NCBI GenBank assembly: GCA_014526335.1
Contig: JACTAT010000043.1
Span: forward strand, 937,553-1,001,552
Source of the DNA: Chrysaora quinquecirrha
Taxonomy: Eukaryota; Cnidaria; Scyphozoa; Semaeostomeae; Pelagiidae
Direction of reading: 5' to 3'
DNA: 64,000 nt
Shown here: positions 1-15,700 of the stretch, piece after piece
How positions within the stretch are numbered: position 1 is the first letter of the stretch
How the letters are laid out: the number at the start of each line of letters is the position of its first letter
The notes under the pieces: generated by a model
What the model saw: the letters and a program-made list of their open reading frames with translations, nothing else
The model's database searches: none
What the model was told of the DNA's origin: nothing
Position numbers and translations under genes: made by a program

Positions 1-445
1 AGTAAAGAGAATAAATAATTCATATGTGGTCATGATAGCCTTTCTCAAAGCATAAAAAAACATTACCAAGAAATTTACAGACAAGGCACTAGAATCGGGT
101 TACTCTTAAACTCAAAATCCAAAATATCAGCGATCAGCCTTTACCACAAATGCCATGACCTAATAAGTTTAGATTTCAGAGAACTCCTCCAAATCATGCA
201 ATTTTCGCTTAAGCAGCCTTTAAAAGATTTAACTCTTGTCATCTTTTTGCATTCATTGGACGGTTTATATTTAATTCTTCAAACGGTTGTCTTTTTCTTT
301 TGAAGAATCGGTTGCCAGTAGGACAAGTCAGAAATCTCGGCAGACAGTTACAGCCATGACAACAAATCGAATTGTCTAATTTTTAGATATTTTATATAGT
401 GCAAAATTTGTATGATAGACTTAAAATGAAGTAAAAAGTGCGCAC

Positions 446-728
446 CTCGTTCGCAAAAGCCTCTTTAGAGCTTTCCTGTAAATTACTTCCAAGTCCTCGT
501 ATCAAAGAGCAAGCAAACTCTGACTTATTTGATACATCTTTCATGTGAGACAATCCACCTAACACAATACCAACCAATGTTGTTGGAACAACATTATCAT
601 TCAGTTTCACAACCATATTAACAGCCTTGAAAAAGAAATCATCTATCCAAGTGGCTAGCATTTTGTTTTCGGCAGCGTATTTCTTTAGCCATGAGCCCAC
701 AACAGCTCGAATATCAGTGTCTTCATCG
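446..728 (-). CDS. DYNC2H1: DYNC2H1 exon 31, last visible exon
   Basis: It encodes [18 protein letters not shown] through [10 protein letters not shown], matching the AAA2 lid and the segment leading to AAA3. The donor is GAG|GTGCGC, phase 0. I see no further exon in positions 1-445, which read as intron. Confidence 0.92.
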
Positions 729-3700
729 CTAAAAAGAAATTCAGTCACTGTAATTTTTCTCTATCAGGCAAATAAATCAAATACAATCAACACATACAAT
801 CACATATAATCTGGCATATAAAAGGACACACATATTTCTTTGTTTATTTCAGATACCTTTAGAATAAAAAAGCTTTATATCTAGGAAAGTACAATCTCAA
901 AATCAGCAAAAAAAGCCATTTTTTAATCCCAGAAGCAAATGTTAACAAAGGCGTTGTGGGTCTAGAAAGGAGATGGAGTTCTATCATAAAAGATCGTGCT
1001 ATCCGAAAAGAAATCAGCCCTGCTAAGATTTTGGCAATATGCTTCTCTCTATCTTTGACGATTTCTCTATTATGAAACGACAAAATAAATCGCGGAAGCA
1101 ACAATTTTTGACTATTAAGAATTACCTCAGAAATATCATGCCCATTCTCGAAATGGTGGCTGGTGAAGCACAGCTTAGATCGTGTGTTTCAAAAAGAAAA
1201 TTCACGTTTGGTCCAAACTGGATTCTTTCACCTGATGGCATGGTTAGCAATCTGTTATCATCCAGTACTGAGTTTAATGATTCAATCCATTCAGGATCAA
1301 TATCGCCATCACATACAATCCATGAACATATCTCCAATGGTTCACGTACAACTTGTCTTGCTGCTTTTGTAAGAACACCATCTGACCATTCACGAGTATC
1401 CATATCAATGTGACCTAGAAGCTAATATGAGAAAACTAATCAAGAAATCGTCAAAATATAATTTAAAACTATATTGTTCTAGCTAATGAATAAAGAAATT
1501 TTAAAGAAGAAAGGACATCTTGCATAACGTCTTTACGGCCATTGGAATATTTATGTCCATTGTTTTGCATAAGAAATTAAGAAATCCCCCAATACTGAAG
1601 ATGGTTTATTTAAAAGGTGAAAGATTCCTAAAGTATCTCACATATCTAAGGTTGTGAAACTGTCTTGACATTACAAGAATGTATTAATACAAAAGAAACA
1701 TGAAAATACACTTGTCTCGCGCATAAACGCCACTAGGAATGTGAGAACAAGAAACTCAAACTCTTACTCAAAAGTCAACTTTACGCTCATCCACAAACAC
1801 GCAAGACCCTCTAGTCTACACAGACTTATAACATTATCACAAATACTTCCGCTCCTACGTAGTGGGCTAATTAAAGAAGTCCAACGTATTACAAATGCAA
1901 GAAACGGAGGAAACATTTTTGAACATATTTTAGTTACAAGCTTTTATCGTCGACACTCCTCAGAGTATGAACGTCAGAAACAATTGACTAAGGCGGAATT
2001 TATACCAAGATGCGGATCGAAATGAATGAATCAGAAAGTGAAGCCGAATTGGCATTGAAATTGTATTTTTGTTTGTTAACAGCGTATGTTTACCTGTGTC
2101 CTTGGCATAGCTTTAGGATTCATAGTGAACTGTTTAACTTCTTGTTTCATTTTGTTCAAAGCAGACTTCAGAATTCTCCAAATGGTCGATTTGCCCGAGC
2201 CTGAAGGACCGACAATCACAACTCCCATACGCTGGCGTATTTGTTCATAAAGCTCCATACATTTCTTCATCTATTAAAACAACATATTTTAGACTACGTT
2301 AACACGATGCCGGCACAATTTGAAAACAGAACAAAATGTGACGGCAGTAAAATGTTTGCTAGCCGACTATAGTTCCGTTTTCAAAAATGTACCGTTTTCA
2401 AATTGTACCGGCACATTTCCATGCCGTCTTGGTATGAAGGGTAGGCCATGCCGGAACATTTTCATTCCGTTTTCAAATTGTGCCGGCATTGTGTGAACGT
2501 AGTTTTAAAACGTATTCAACACGATCAAAGATGAAGCTTAGCTTATCTAGCTTTGGTTAAGGAAGACTAACAGTTATAGTTATATTGAAAAAAAGAAAAG
2601 TACAGCTTGAGGTGGCATATAGCATGCGATACAATAGTAGTACTGATTCCAAACTATGAAGAAAATAACAATTAGCGTCCTCAAAATACTAAAAAGTAAT
2701 AAAATGAAATGCAAAATTTCGTGAAAATTGAAACTAGTAATAAGGTTCGCACCTGAATTTCACTAAAAATCAGATCATTTTCTTCAAATGATTCGATCAA
2801 AGCAGCTCTGAGCTCAGCATATTCAACTTCTTTGAATTCAACTTCTGTAAAGATATCTTTAACCAGGTCGTCAAACTTGTTTGAATCGGCAAATGTAAGC
2901 TTTGACAATGTATTCAGACGCAGAGCTTGAACAGCTATCATCGCTTCAGTATGCGGGGAAGCTTGAGAAGAAAGGGGAAAAATTAGAAAAGTGGTTGCAC
3001 ATCTGTTCATAAATGAATAACACACGTTAAAATGAGCTCGAAGATGTATTTGACATGATTTTAAGACGTGACTGCTGCACTGAAGAAATTCACTGGTAGT
3101 CTCAATTTGTGATACCTATAAGATAATGGACTTAGAAATAGCTACAAAATCAGTCTAAAAATGATGTTCGTTATTAATCCTATGACTCGCCATAATGATT
3201 TGTTATTGTCCCAGTCTTTCATTCTATAATATGCATTAATTGAACACAAAAATTTCTTCAGAACAGTAATAGAGGGGTTGGCAAAATGAAATACCCTTCA
3301 ATCCATTCTTTCTCTCCTTCTGCAGTAGACTACCACAACCTCGCAAAACAGTCTTGAGTGCTCTTAGACCCCAATCATAATGCTGTTGCTTAGATAGAAG
3401 TTCTCTGAGGGAATAAAAGAAAATCGTATGATTGTTACAGCTGCATGACTTATGAGAAAGTGAAAAATTTTAGCATGAATTACCTTAGATTAAAATGTGT
3501 TCAAGCCTGGTTTCAATCAGATTGTCCGGAGATCATTGCGTTTATCTTGGAGCTAGATTACATTGAAAAATGTGAATAACGGAAACAAAATGCACGTTTT
3601 AAGATTTACCTTGACAAAGTAAAAACAGCATTAAGCTTCTTGCCGATCTTTTTGCCTTCTTTGAATCCTTCTGAAAAAAGTAACACTTCAGAGATGAGTT

Positions 3701-6700
3701 CATTATTTGGTTGAGCCATTACCACTGGTCTAAACAGCTGTTTCAAATTATCTGGAAGTTTCTGCCTTCCACCATACCCTTTACCAGCTGGATTTAATGT
3801 TATGAAGATTCCAGAATTCGAATCCAAATCAACCTAAAATATAACGAATCTTGCTGTTAGAGAGAGAAATTATTTAAACTTATAAAGGCATCTTTGCAAA
3901 CATTTACTACGATTCTGGTATCATTAAATCAATGACTTGAAGACGCTCGTTTTTAATTATTGGAAAGAAACAAAATGCCCCATGACAATTCCTCCCTTTC
4001 CCTTTGCTAACTGTGGAAAAAATAAAATAAACATGAACATCGCACTATTTGCGAGAAACACGAGTATGGATACAGCAATGCTTTGGGAGGCGGCAAAAAA
4101 AGCAAACTGTCTCATTAGTTTTGTCTAAAGTCAGGCTTACGTCGACCTATATATGACGCAATAGAACAAACGTCGTTTAGTTGTCACTGCTAACTTATGC
4201 CAATATGAGAACAACAAGCCAGAACTGAAAGGAGGCAGTTGATAAGAGACAGCTGATAGGAGGCAGGCGGTTGCATTCATGTCGACTTCAACTAATGGGA
4301 ATCAATTGGTATAAATAGCTGAATTAGAACTGAATTAGAACAGGCCCATTTTTCTTGAACTATGTACTGACTAGTTGCCTCCACCTAGGAACCAGTTGCA
4401 ATAGTGCTAAAGTCCTCTTTTATTCAGTTCCGATAGATAGGTTACCAAAAGTTGCTGATCAGCAGTTGGAACTAGCTCTAACTGTGCAGAATGTCGACAT
4501 TAGCCTGGCTAAAGACTTAAACTCCCAAGAAAACTACAAAGCAATGAGGAGAATATTGAGCAAAAGCCAAAAGCCAGACATAGGTATAACTGAGGAAAAA
4601 TTAGCCATGCTGAAATACTATAAGCTATACTTTTTTTGATGAATATTAGTGCACAGATCCCACTTCACTCCGCTATAATTAGACAGCATAATTCAAATCT
4701 GGTACAGAACCTTGAGGTCAGCATTTGAGGAATCTCTATAACGGTTGTTTTCACCATACAGAAATGAATGAAAAGGATATGATTTACCGTTTTTCCAAGC
4801 AGCTCTATGTTTTTCGATTGACTCTTGATGGCAGCTTGAATACTTTGAATTTGCATTGAAACTGCTGACAACACAGCCTCTTCCAATCTGTTAAATTCAT
4901 CAAAACATCCCCAGGCACCACACTTCACCAATCCAATGAAGATACGGCTCATGGACTTTACATCAATTCCCTTAAATTAAAAAGAACAGTTTCTTACTTC
5001 CATGCTTATGAAATCTATATAAAATCAAAAGTGAAAACATCTCGCGTGCAATAAAGCAGTACGGTTGACTTCCTCGATATCCCTTAAATTACTCTGTCTT
5101 CCATGAAGCCGGCATTCTTCATGTATGACTATATGAAAAGCTTCGATATGTCAAAACATCATTGAGCAAATTCAAGTTTTCCTTGGTATTCTGTTTGTGG
5201 CTTACTTGTACTTTCTCTAGGGAAGGTACAAACGGCCTAGAATAAGGCGCATCTTAGCAGGAGTGTACACAGTTAAGCATTTAAAAGAAATATTTCAAAA
5301 AAAATAGCAACCGCTATAAAAAATTTGCAGCACCATGAACAGGTTATCAATTTGTTGTCTGACAGATAATAAGGCCTTGGCCAAACGATCAAACGTTGTT
5401 TGTTAAACACTTGGCATTTGCCAACAAAGCAATGTTTGAATGTTTGGCTACGCAACGTAACATTGTTTCACAAGCATAAATAAGCAGGATTCGTTGCGGG
5501 ATGTTTATAAAAAAGTTCAAAAACATTTTTCGCTTGACGCAAGATTAAAATGTTTGACGAACAATGCTCTGGACTTGGCCAAACGGTAAGACACTGTGCT
5601 TTACAAGCAACTTTAAAATGTTTCGAATTTCAATTTTCGTAAAGCCTATATATGGTTCCCATTCATTGTAACCAAGATTCTCAGTTTGAGACGGAATCTT
5701 GAAGTTAATTAACTAAATCGTGTAGTTGGGGTCTATGGAAATTGACTAGACTTCATTGACTGAATTTAACTTAATGTTTGAAAGTTCAAAGCAGTTAAAT
5801 CAGGATAGTGCAACAGATAATGCAACAGAATTTAGGATTGAGAAAGGGTAATGCATGAGGAAATCAGTTAAGCAGTATACCTCATCACAATGAAAAAGGT
5901 TCAGAAAGTTAATTAACTAAAATGTGTAGTCGAGACGAAGAATACTTGCTCAGGTCCACACAACTTAACTTTATTGGTTGAAGTTGACTTATTGCTGGAA
6001 AGTATAAAGTAGTAAAATCAGGATAGATAATGCAGCTAAATTCAGGATAAAGAAAGACTAAGGAACAAGGAAATCAGTTAAGCAGTATACCTCATCACAA
6101 TTAAAAACCAAGACTTGTCGCCCAAATAGACCACCAAGAGCTTTGACAGATTCTGTCTTTCCTGTTCCAGCAGGGCCATAAGGATTACCACCAAAACCCA
6201 TCTGCATGCCTTGTGTAAGCGTTAAGTAACACTTATCTGTTAGAGGGGTATGAACTAGTTTTGGTGCATTTCCTTGATATTCGTATGTATATGCAAACTC
6301 AGCATCTACCATTCTCATGACACAATCTCCTGTAAAAGATGTTAAAAGTGTTACAAAAGTATCATCAACAACAACAATAAAAAATTGCTCATTTGTATGA
6401 TCTTCAATTGAAAAGAAACCAAGAAAATCTAATTTTGATTTAAGATCCCAAAGTAATTTGGCTTAACAGTAAAAATTAGATGTCTTGTACTTTATCCAAG
6501 AAAGTCAAAATGAGTCAAAGCTTGTTTGCCTGGCTAAACAAGCTCAGCAGTTCTGAAATAGTGACAGGTAAGAGGTCTTTTATAATGACGTCACTTTAAC
6601 AGTAATATATTCAAGGACCACCAAGATCGTGTATACATGTGGAGGGATTGGAATGTTTGTTTCTATGTCTCAATCAAAACACAAATGTATCATGGTCATG

Positions 6701-9700
6701 TAATGGTTTATTAACTATAGTTACGATCTTAAATTGATCGTGAGACATCAATTTATCATATCAATTTATTATAATTGATGACCAGACAAGAAGTGAGTAA
6801 TGATTTGAGAAGTACTACATCTCTGTTGTTCACTATTCAAATATACTCATACCTCTTTTTGTCAAGTAGAATCGCAACTGTTTCTGCCAAGGCCATTGAG
6901 AAGTATTAGTTGTGTTAGCATTCTCAAGTTGATCAACAACATCGATGAAATGGATGACATCAAGAATCAATGCTTTGAGTTTTAAATTCAAAACACGAGA
7001 CTCTTCATCTGTGATTTGAATATCAGCACCAGTATAAGATTCTAATTGCTGTCTGAGGTCATTTCGAAATGCCGCCAGTTTGCCTCTGCTTATAGCTTCT
7101 TCACATTTCTCAGTGAACGTTATTTGTTCTGTTAAGCAAATTATCTAGAAAAAAAATTGAAACAAATAAATGAAACAAATGAAACAAAGTATCCAAATTT
7201 AACAACTAAATATCACTGCCTGGCATCAAAACTCGTTACTCATCGAAAAAACTTAGCTGTTTTGTCACTTTTGAGAACTTTTTGGATTTTTATTGACTTA
7301 GCTGCATACCTGCCTACAGAACTCTTAAAATTTTAGAAGACAAAGCTCGTCTTTATAATTGACAAGAATAGCTATGGTAAGATTTTTCAACGAAAAAAAA
7401 AGAAAAAAACCTTAGGGTCATCGAATGCATATCTTTTGTAAGAGACTAAGAAAATTGCAAAAAAACTTAGGAGCTTCTTAAATCTTTCTCAGCCTAAAAA
7501 TCGGCTCTATTTGGACCAAGAAACAAGAATCTAAGATATTTCCCATGCTGTATCGCTACAGGTCTAAGCCGATTGATACCGCAATAACGTAAGGAAGATT
7601 TAAGTATCATACAAAGATAGATACAGGATTAAAAACAGATACGGGATAAAAAGTAATGGTTTCATAAAAATGTGCTCTTAAGCCGAAAGTGCACTTTATA
7701 ACACAGTGAAACCTGAAAAAACTGAATCAAAACTGAAAAAGACTGATCAGTCAGTAGCAATAAACGGAAGTAAAATATGGAACGAGATTCCATTTGACAT
7801 TCGACAGTCAACGTCATTGGTAATTTTCAAGAGAAAACTGTATGAGCACAATCTTGACCTTCAGATTTAAATACTTAAATTTTGCTTTAAAATGAAAAGT
7901 GTTACTAAGATTTTTTAGAAACTTAAAGGACACTTATTTTGTAGCAAGTAGAAAGGACCTAGGGGAAGATTTGTTGCTAGGCTAACCTGGTTTATCTTCT
8001 GTAAATAAAGTTTATCTATCCATCTATCTATCTATCTAACCTTTTTGGCGATTGTGTGAAGTGACTTCTCATTGACAAGATTTCAAAAGAAAATTCACCT
8101 AATTGATTTTCATAAAAATAAAACATATATAAAAAATTGTCTTACCTGAGAGGAAAATGACGACGGGTCTACGTTGCCTGCTCTGCTTGCTCTGAGGCAT
8201 TCTTTCAAAGAACTACTCAAAGTATTTTTCATTTCGGATGCCAGGCTTCCTAGCCAAATCTGACGGAAAATATAAATATTTTCATATTCACAGTTGGTTA
8301 GAGAAAGGGACCTGCTGTATGTGTTCTTAATTCCTTTAAATTCTTCTTAACGGCAATGGTGAGCAGAAATCATGTGCTTGTTCAAAGGATTATTTGTCTT
8401 GTTCGAACTCTCGGACACAGACACAGTTAGACCCCAAGATCTTGTGAATAACTAGGCACTGTCCAAGACCATCAACAGAGCTGGACTGAATGCGGGCAAA
8501 TTATTGAGTTTGAATCGAAACACATGACTTATCAATTTTGCGTATGTATTAAATAAAGATGAGACCTGGCCTGATGTGCCGAACGAATCGATAATAGCTA
8601 GGATCAGTACCACAATTACCAAAAGTCACATTTTCATAGCACTTTCACCTAGGTCCCCGGGACTTTGAGGGGCCAGAACCATTCTGGCAAGGTTTTTAGA
8701 TTACGCCATACAGTAAATAATTTTCTTAATGTGCGGTATGTTTACCACTACAATATATAAACAAGACTAATCATCATAATTAATTTCTAATGGGTAACAA
8801 TTTCTGGTAACTCTTATTTTCCGTTGTGTAGACATCAACATAATACACGAAGGCAGGTACACAAAATTTCCTGATATGCGATATGATACGACTGACTTAA
8901 GCATTTACTCTACAAAAAACTTAAATAAACACTACTAACAGAAATTATTACAGATATTACAAAAGAACAAGAGAACGTTCAAACATAGCTGACATGATAA
9001 GACTCCTGCTTACAAATCGTAAACCTTAAAACGTGTACAGTGCTCAGGACACAGAAAATTTTCAAATCGGCCCTGGCTAGAGTAATACTGCAGTAGTAAG
9101 GAGTCAGAAACGGTGATGCATGATGAAGTTTAAGGATAAAAAATTTGAAGATTTTGATTAGAAATACATTAAACAATTACCTCAACTTCGTTTGTAATAT
9201 GTACTGGATCAACCAAATTGACAGTTTCTCCTTCTAATGACTTCATTGCAATTATCTTTGTATTTGATTCATTGAAAACAACATTGTGAATTCCGGCAAA
9301 AAGCTTTTTCAAGTGTGATTGAATCACCACTGGATTTGTAGATTGACCAAGAATCTCTAGTAAGTCATCATCTCCGATGAAATAAAATCTCGGGAATAGT
9401 GATCTCTTTTCCTGTCGGATAATAAAAAGAAACCGACTGATATGAATTGCCAAAGTAGACAGTCTTATATGTACGCATAAGCATGTTCTATGTTCAAAAG
9501 TTCACTTTTTGTAAATAGTACAGGCTGCTTTCAGCTAGCAAATATATTATTTTGTATTCAAGGAGACATTTAATCAAGGGAAACAGATTTCAAGCATTTA
9601 TTAATCTATGTTTCAACTCAACAATTTCATTCACTGTGGGATGTTTGTATGGGTTGCTAATATGCATCTGAAAATAACTAAACATTCATTTTTAATGCTC

Positions 9701-12700
9701 AGTAATCAAAATGACAATTTCTTATCATTTATTTTGCTACCCTTCGTGCCGGGGATCTCGCAAAATGGTTAAGGTGAAGCTGAAATGGTGTATTTAGCGC
9801 CAGTCGCTAGGATCTCAGTAGTAGGTAAACTAATCGATCGCGTATCTTATATCATAATCACCAATTACCAGAAATATACTTTGTAATACTTCATGGTATG
9901 TCTTCCAGGACACATACTTTATCTTCATTAATACATTAATAGATGATAAAACTAAACTGTGATTACTTATCGAAAATACAAATTATACCTCAAGAAATTC
10001 ATTTAAAGATTTCTGGCATCGCTGCAGTTGATCAAGAATGGTAGTTAGCAAATTTCGTATGCCCGAGTAGTTGACAAGTGCAATCAACCTGTTGTCCCTT
10101 GATACAGTTGAAAGGATTGATCTAAAAGGTGAACAAAAATTTCAATATTTTGGGCAAGCTCTAATTTATAGTTGTGACTGCAATGTTTCGGTATGACGAT
10201 TTTCTCTTTGCGACAAGTAAGAGTTAAAATTCTTTAAACTAGAGTTTATGCACAAAGCTATGACCAGAATAACGTAGACAAAAACCAATAGCAAGCAAAT
10301 TCAAAGCATTTTAAGAAACTTTATTTTAGTGAGTGCTTTTATAAATTGTTAACACTTTCCGCCAAGGCTAACCACCTAAAACCATCATGCTATTGTTCTG
10401 TTGAAATTGCTTCAGTTTCATTAAAGCGAAGTTGTCAAAAATTGGGCTCAACCGGGTGCCAATGCACATACTGACTATTCAAACTGAACTGATGAAGATC
10501 CTCCATTTTCCACCAGACTTGACTAATTGGATTTGTCTTAGTCTTTCTTGCCTAGTGTAACTTGTCGCAATTCTAATTTTTACACTTGACCTATTTTAGA
10601 TTGACCCTGGCCTTAGGTACTAAAATATACAACAGTTAACCTTGTAAACCACCCCCTGTAAACAACACAGATTGAAACTAAAAGTCCTTCAAGTTTAAAT
10701 TTATGATGAGATGCATTTGAGTAAGAAAAGAGAGAAAATATTAGCACACAAACATACGTTTTGCCATATAAATCAATGAAACCAAGGAAAACGAAAGGGT
10801 ATGAGGTGAATAGAAATTAAGCTTTGTTGGGAAATACATGTAAATGGCTGTTTCGGAATAAACACTTTGCCACATTATTTTGAAACATTAGCGTTTATAC
10901 AAGCTATTTAGTTAGCAATGCATTCTGTATCAGGTATAGTGGCGTTACGTTGACATGCACCATTACTGCTCAATTTGAATCTGTATTTCAAAAAGCTATA
11001 CGTTCACAAGAACAGATGGACAAGACACAAACGGATGGTAAAGAAAAAATTTTGCCACATTTGAACAAACATTTCTTCCAAATAAGTCTCAATCTCAATT
11101 AAGCTCCAAACAGAAATTTCTGATTGCCTATTCTGTTTTCCAAATTTTCCAAGTTTTCCAAATGAGTCTTGAAAAATTCATTCTCAGTTTAACGTCAGAC
11201 CAAAAAGTTTTAAGAACAAAAAATATGATTACACTTGTCTTTACTATATCTATTGCTAATTGAAAATCACGATAAATCTCACCTGAAGTCTTCATCAAGT
11301 TTCCTGAATCTATCTTGTTCTCTTGGTAAAGCACCTCTTCCAAAAATAGGTTCTAAATAGATCCATTTGCGTTGAATCTGATTTAGATAATGCAAAAACT
11401 CATCCAAATCTGCTAAACGGTTTTCCCATATTAAAGCTTTGTCAGCAAATCCTTTGAAATACGGCGAATCTTTCAGTGACTGCAAAAGACATTGATTGTC
11501 TCCAACCTGAAAATACAAAACATGGATTAAGGTAGAAATAGTTTAAATTTAGTTTGATTATGACAGAATCTGGAATGATAATGGAAATCTGTTAAATATA
11601 CTTTCGTGTTAGAATAAATGTTTCGAAAACTATAAAGATAATCTTTATCACTCCAGAATATAATATTTTTATATTTTAGGATTTTTTCAAACTCTTCAGA
11701 AACAAACATCTCTCAGAAAAGTTGAAAAATATAATTTTTTTTACAATATCAGGGACAAAATTATCACCAGTTCAGATGAGGAGCAGTTAGAAACGCTTAC
11801 GGCACTGAATCTTTCACAGGGTGATCATCCGAAGATTCTAATAAATATAAAGCTTCCGGATCGTTAAAAACTATAAAATGATCTCTTGGCTGAGGTGCTG
11901 CATATAACAAATGCTGTCCAACAATCAGTTGCAAAAATAATTTAAACTCAAGCAATAGCAAAAGCTGTCTATAATGTACTCGCTTAAATGCATTATCAGG
12001 TATGGCGTAGCATTGAAATTATCCTTGAAGCCATAGATAAAAAAACCCCGCTTAAACTTTGCTTACAACTTACGTATTACTTAGTTTGCGTTTAAGCACG
12101 TTATATCAAGATTATACTGTATTTGAAATTTCACTGCATAAAATAAAAAATTGGAGAAGTTACATAGAGTTCATCATATGTACAGTTACAAGAGCGTATA
12201 GCCTGTGGTGAAAATCCTATAGATAAAGCTACAAGAGCATATTTGAAAATTTTGATTGCACTGCGTGTTGTTCTATGTCTACATCATAGAGTGAATATTC
12301 CTGCTGTATACTAAACACATACCTGATTGAAAAGATCTCTCCAGTCCTTTATGATTTTAACTTCCACACTTTGTGAATCAGAATACGATGTCAAAGTAAA
12401 TACAGCACCAGCTCCCCATAATTCAAGTTCGCGTAAAGCATCGCGAATTGATACTTCCCCTTGAGCTCTGCTGTTCAATTCCTACAGAAATCAAAATTGT
12501 ACATTTAAAACAAGTGAAAAAATTTGCGAGTTGACCAATGAAGAATGAAGATGGCAATATGGCAATTTTAATTAGAACGAATGTAATTAGCACTGTAAAC
12601 CACTTTCAAGGGCCATTGGTCAAAGGTTCAAACAGAAATAACGCTGACCCACGCCTTAAATGACCCAGAAGTTCAGGGTAAAGCGTTGCTCATACACGTC

Positions 12701-15700
12701 TAAGATTTAAGTAATATAAAAGAATGTTGAAAGTTACTGAAGCAGAACCCTAATTGAATTTCTAAGACCCATGATTCTCAACAATCTAGGCACCGTAAAG
12801 AAAGACAATAAAACAGCAAAGTCTTAGCTTGAATAAAAAGATAATGATTTTGTTACTGTATCTACCTTCAGTTCATCACGTTTAGCAATTATTTCGTCTG
12901 CAACGTTAAGCACATCACCAAAAGATAGTTTCTCAAGTGTTGTCCCTTTAGGCATTTTTAAAAGTCTGAATAGTTCTTGCCAGTGATCACTAGACAATGA
13001 TTCCCCTCTGACATACTTGAGAACTGGAACAATGCTCTAAAAATGTACATGAGGATTTCAAATAAATTCAATGGAAGAAGAATAAAGCAGTGTAAAGGAA
13101 GTTGTTCAAAAGTGCAGGTAACGTTTCAACGACAACATGTAAGATTATATACAGCGTATTTGATTAAATTGCAGAACAGCACAGTCCTCTTCATTCACAT
13201 GGGCTAGCGACGTACCAAATGATTTTTTTACATTTTAACATCACATGGGACTCTCAAGCAACAAAGTAAGGATTTTACACTTAAAAACCCTGCATTTTAT
13301 GATTCTACCACAAATTGTACTGGTTTCGTTTACTTTTGAATATTGCTGTCGATTAGAAAAAAGCGAGATACGTCAAATGCAGGGAAAAATTCACAAAACA
13401 GCCACACTTTACATGAAAGTTCGATATATAAATGACGACTTATGACACTTAGCCATGTTGGCAGTAAGCAGTATCATTCCGTATGTATAATAATGATATA
13501 CCTGAAAAATTATTTATCAAGGGATACCTTGTATTTGTCAACATCTTGCTGAATCTTCAGCGTCATCATATTTGGTTTTATTTTCCTAAGCTTCTCTATC
13601 CAAGACACCAACAAATCATCAAAAACATGAGTCCGAGTTCTAGAAAAAGTAAACACAACATAAGAAACCATTAAGATTAACTCAATGGTAATAGATAAAA
13701 TATATATATGTATATAAAACCTTAAATTCAATGATAATAAATAGTAGATATATAAGTATATAAAAACTTAAACATATTTATATTACGCCTTGCCAGCCGA
13801 TCAAAAAGTTGCAAGATAAGGAAAGAGAAAATAAATGATACTTGTGAATAACAATTGATTGACAGGCTCATAGAGCTGCGAGACTACAAACAGATAGATT
13901 CTTTAACGATGCGTTTTTCCCTCTTATCTTCCATTTAAAATCTTACAATTATTTTCCTTACTATAACATTTCCTGAACGGACGAAATTTTGGCAACTCTA
14001 GATACCTCTGAACTTACTGTTCTGCATAGATTGTATTAGGAAAAAATCAGTAAGCAAACGTAAATCTTTTAAAGAGGATTGGAATATGGTTTTGATAAAG
14101 TTGGTATGGATCTCGTCTCAATAAAGAACATAGTGCTATAAGATGCACGCATTTTGAAAGCAACCATTGCCAATACACAGCAATTAATGAATCAAACAGT
14201 AGTTTACCTATGATACAAGCGCAGATTTGTCATACAGTTGCATTCATAAGGTATTCCTCTTGTTACAAGCTTATTGGAAAGATATTAGTTTTGAAATCTG
14301 ATTCAAAAACAGAGACTATAACTGCAGAGAAATTTAAATTTTTAGCAGTGGATGGAAAAATTTCAAATGCCAAAAACGAAAAATAACGGAACCCTGAACA
14401 AAAGGGGCGTGATCGCAAACTGCATTTTACCTTATTGATATCCAATGCTCTTTAGAAAGTTGAGAAATTTCATCGTTGAACTCTTCAAAGATTTTCCACA
14501 TTTCTTCATAATGCTCAATGTCTAATTTGACCTCTTCCAGATCCGTGAGATTGTCTTTTTCAATAGCGAAATTTGCACAGTCCTCTCTGAAAAGAATAAA
14601 ATTCATCACGAATTCATATCAATAACGTCAAATAAAAATCAATTTCACCAATAAGTATTTAACTTTAAACATACAGCAATTTGTCTCTGTTTTTGATAAC
14701 TTCATCCAGTTCTTTCCTTCTTTCTTTGATACCTTCAGCAGCTTCTTTGTATTTCTCTGCAGAACTATTTGCATCAATGTCAGAAGGCCTAAGCTGCTTC
14801 CAACGAGCAGCAAAGGTTTGGGCTTCCAAATCAAAGGCATTCAATCGATTCTCCAGATCTTTTTTCATAACATCAACCTTAAAGAAAGAAAGCCTGCATT
14901 GCTAATTCGATTCAAAACAAGAATCGTACAATACCAAATGAACTAGAGATCGCATCTCGAGAACGCAAAAGCTCAGTTCTTGCACACTAGGGTTAAGATA
15001 AAATGAAAGATTAATATAGACAAAATACAGTCAATTTTTAAATATAGTAAATCTAGAATGAGACATGGTTGCTTCATTGTTCTATAAATTCAAATAAGTA
15101 ACCTATACACAGCTATCTTCAATCTTAGCCCATAAGGAATTGTCATAACTGATTCCAATTCTAAAGGCTCTTGACGACCTTCAAAATTTGAAAAAAAAAC
15201 TGGAACAAGCAAACTATCCAATTAGCCATGTAGGGACACACATTACTGATGAAAAAGGTCCTTAACATTTAAGTGAGAAGAGTTGCTTTTGAATGTGATA
15301 TTATCAGATTGAGTGCACTCTTTCTACGCATGAGGTAATGAGCCTTACCTGCCCTTTAATCATCAGCTCGTGACTCTCCATCATTACTTCTAGCTTATGC
15401 CACTTTTGAGATAAAGTTGCAAGTTGACCAACTCCCTCAACAGTCACGGTAGTTAACAGTTTATTCTTAGCCAATGCTGAATCAAACACCAAATGCATCT
15501 GCAAAATGACAATAGCTTTGTAAAACATGGGATTAATTCAAATAAATTTCACGACAAATAACCAACTTTTGGTCCGCGAGAAACCTTCTCTCCTAAAGAT
15601 TCCTAACTAGTAAACAAAATTATTCATTGAAAGACCTGGAGTAAAGGGATACAAATGGAAGCTAAAGGGTCATTTGTGCTATAGTTTTTATGCACGTAAC

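Noticed and set aside
1039..1413. 124-codon plus-strand frame
   Set aside because: Shadow of DYNC2H1 exon 30 on the other strand.
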